This document shows, in pieces, positions 9,440-10,335 of a DNA stretch of 10,335 nucleotides (its first letter is position 1; each line of letters opens with the position of its first letter). Below the pieces are notes generated by a model that made no database searches, had not been told where the DNA came from, and was given only the letters and a program-made list of their open reading frames with translations. The position numbers were made by a program, and so were the translations under genes. Source of the DNA: CAYMZB01 sp964394845 (lineage in GTDB: Bacteria > Patescibacteriota > Microgenomatia > Daviesbacterales > UBA10151); the NCBI GenBank assembly GCA_964394845.1, contig CAYMZB010000058.1, positions 1 to 10,335 on the forward strand, in the 5' to 3' direction.

Positions 9440-10335
9440 ATGATGTATTCAACTGCCATGCGAATTAAGCTTGGGTTTGTTTTGTGTATATTAATTACAT
9501 TAGTTTTCCCCTCCCCTCTGCTGGCTCAACAGCAGACTAGTTCAGTAAACAAAAAAAACATTGTTAAAAACTTCAAGGCTAACCTTAATGAGTACTTACC
9601 ATTTGGAACCTCAGACTGCACACAAAAACCTAAAGGGGATGCAAATTGTGACGGTTTAATTAACCAATTTGATCTCTCAATATGGGAAATTGAGTTTAAT
9701 GCGAAAAGCAATCCAAAAAGATCAGATTTTAATGGTGACGGAGTTATCACACTTCTGGACTTTGGGGTTTGGAGAAACACTTTTTATCCAAAACAATCAG
9801 CAAATTCCGGCAGTTTTTTTACTTTTCTTTCTTCAATCTTTAAAGACAAAGTCGCAAGCTTTGCTTATCTTCAACAATCATTAATCACCAATCTTTATGC
9901 CCAGGAAACCCAATCAGGCCTCACTTCAAAGGCCTTTATTTCAGGATCCGGCAACAGCCTTATTGCAAATTCAGACCTAAACGGAAATACCCAACAGGTA
10001 AATTTTGATCCAAACGGTAATACTTTAAGCTCCCAATTATTTGATAAAAACGGCCAACTCACCGCCGGTGTATCATTTTTAAATTCCGGCACAACTGTTG
10101 TAACAACCCAGCAGGACGGGATCCAAATTCAAATTAATAAAACTGCCGGCGGAGTTGTTATAGAGTATTTCAGAAATCCTGACGGATCTTTAATAGCCAT
10201 AAAATCATGGCCTACGCTAGCCTCGTACCAATCAGGCGAGCCCCCGCTTTCTGTAACAATCCCCGGACAGGGAAATACAAGGAATGTTTTAAATATCCAG
10301 CCAAACGGGGACGGGATTGTTGAGAAAACTGATAA
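9440..10335 (+). CDS. Secreted protein with N-terminal dockerin-like module (3' truncated)
   Basis: The frame is open to the window end, with 298 residues visible. A signal peptide is clear (positive MRIK, hydrophobic LGFVLCILITLVFP, probable cleavage after LLA before QQQ). In-frame ATGs at 9440, 9443 and 9458 are all possible starts, and 9458 leaves the most typical signal peptide. Residues about 66-111 form a dockerin-like pair of calcium loops: DANCDGLINQFD and DFNGDGVITLLD, each with Asp or Asn at loop positions 1, 3 and 5 and Asp at 12. Here the module is at the N-terminus, unlike in the two proteins at the start of the window. Later residues have repeated NGN/DPNGN/DKNGQ turns (about 176-206), possibly a beta-strand repeat region. 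The function of the rest is unknown. Role inferred: a surface or matrix protein that could share a partner with the other dockerin proteins. Confidence 0.75.
   Translation, partial: MMYSTAMRIKLGFVLCILITLVFPSPLLAQQQTSSVNKKNIVKNFKANLNEYLPFGTSDCTQKPKGDANCDGLINQFDLSIWEIEFNAKSNPKRSDFNGDGVITLLDFGVWRNTFYPKQSANSGSFFTFLSSIFKDKVASFAYLQQSLITNLYAQETQSGLTSKAFISGSGNSLIANSDLNGNTQQVNFDPNGNTLSSQLFDKNGQLTAGVSFLNSGTTVVTTQQDGIQIQINKTAGGVVIEYFRNPDGSLIAIKSWPTLASYQSGEPPLSVTIPGQGNTRNVLNIQPNGDGIVEKTD

Overview
The window is AT-rich and gene-dense, uses the standard code (TGA is a stop) and looks like a genome fragment from a Candidate Phyla Radiation / Patescibacteria organism, most likely Microgenomates-like. The basis is indirect: several envelope proteins carrying dockerin-like calcium-loop modules and long Ser-Pro linkers, very short spacers, small lineage-restricted proteins, two toxin-antitoxin pairs, and promoters whose -10 box lies only 6-12 nt from the start codon. 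No marker gene is present, so this placement is an inference.

Layout. 1-2293: two co-directional secreted or anchored proteins, the tail of a probable glycoside hydrolase and an SGNH-family esterase, each ending in Ser-Pro linker plus dockerin. 2295-2896: a RelB/RelE-type toxin-antitoxin pair. 2906-5636: a branched-chain amino acid region, consisting of a promoter, a Leu/Val-rich leader peptide with an attenuator, an unrecognised 99-residue protein, an unrecognised 49-residue protein, a second promoter, an Ile-rich leader peptide with a matching attenuator, and the acetolactate synthase large subunit (ilvB). 5641-6311: a VapB/VapC-type pair. 6300-7433 (minus): a class V (SerC-like) aminotransferase. 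7541-8824: two single-pass membrane proteins of unknown role. 8825-8999: a convergent intergenic region rich in inverted repeats, including a 38-bp one. 9000-9398 (minus): a small ASCH/PUA-like protein. 9440 to the end: a secreted protein with an N-terminal dockerin-like module, cut by the window edge.

The most interesting part is 2906-3879. Two homologous transcription attenuators stand in series. Each has a short ORF rich in branched-chain codons, then GGGAGGC, a stem that contains the leader stop codon, GCCTCC, and a competing GGGAGG or GGGGG followed by a U-run. The stem is kept although the stop changes from TAA to TAG. The first controls the two small unknown ORFs and the second controls ilvB, so the unknown proteins are candidates for a branched-chain amino acid function. 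A second theme is leaderless transcription: at least four promoters place the expected +1 at or within about 2 nt of the ATG, while genes inside long transcripts (2973, 3199, 3539) have clear Shine-Dalgarno sequences.
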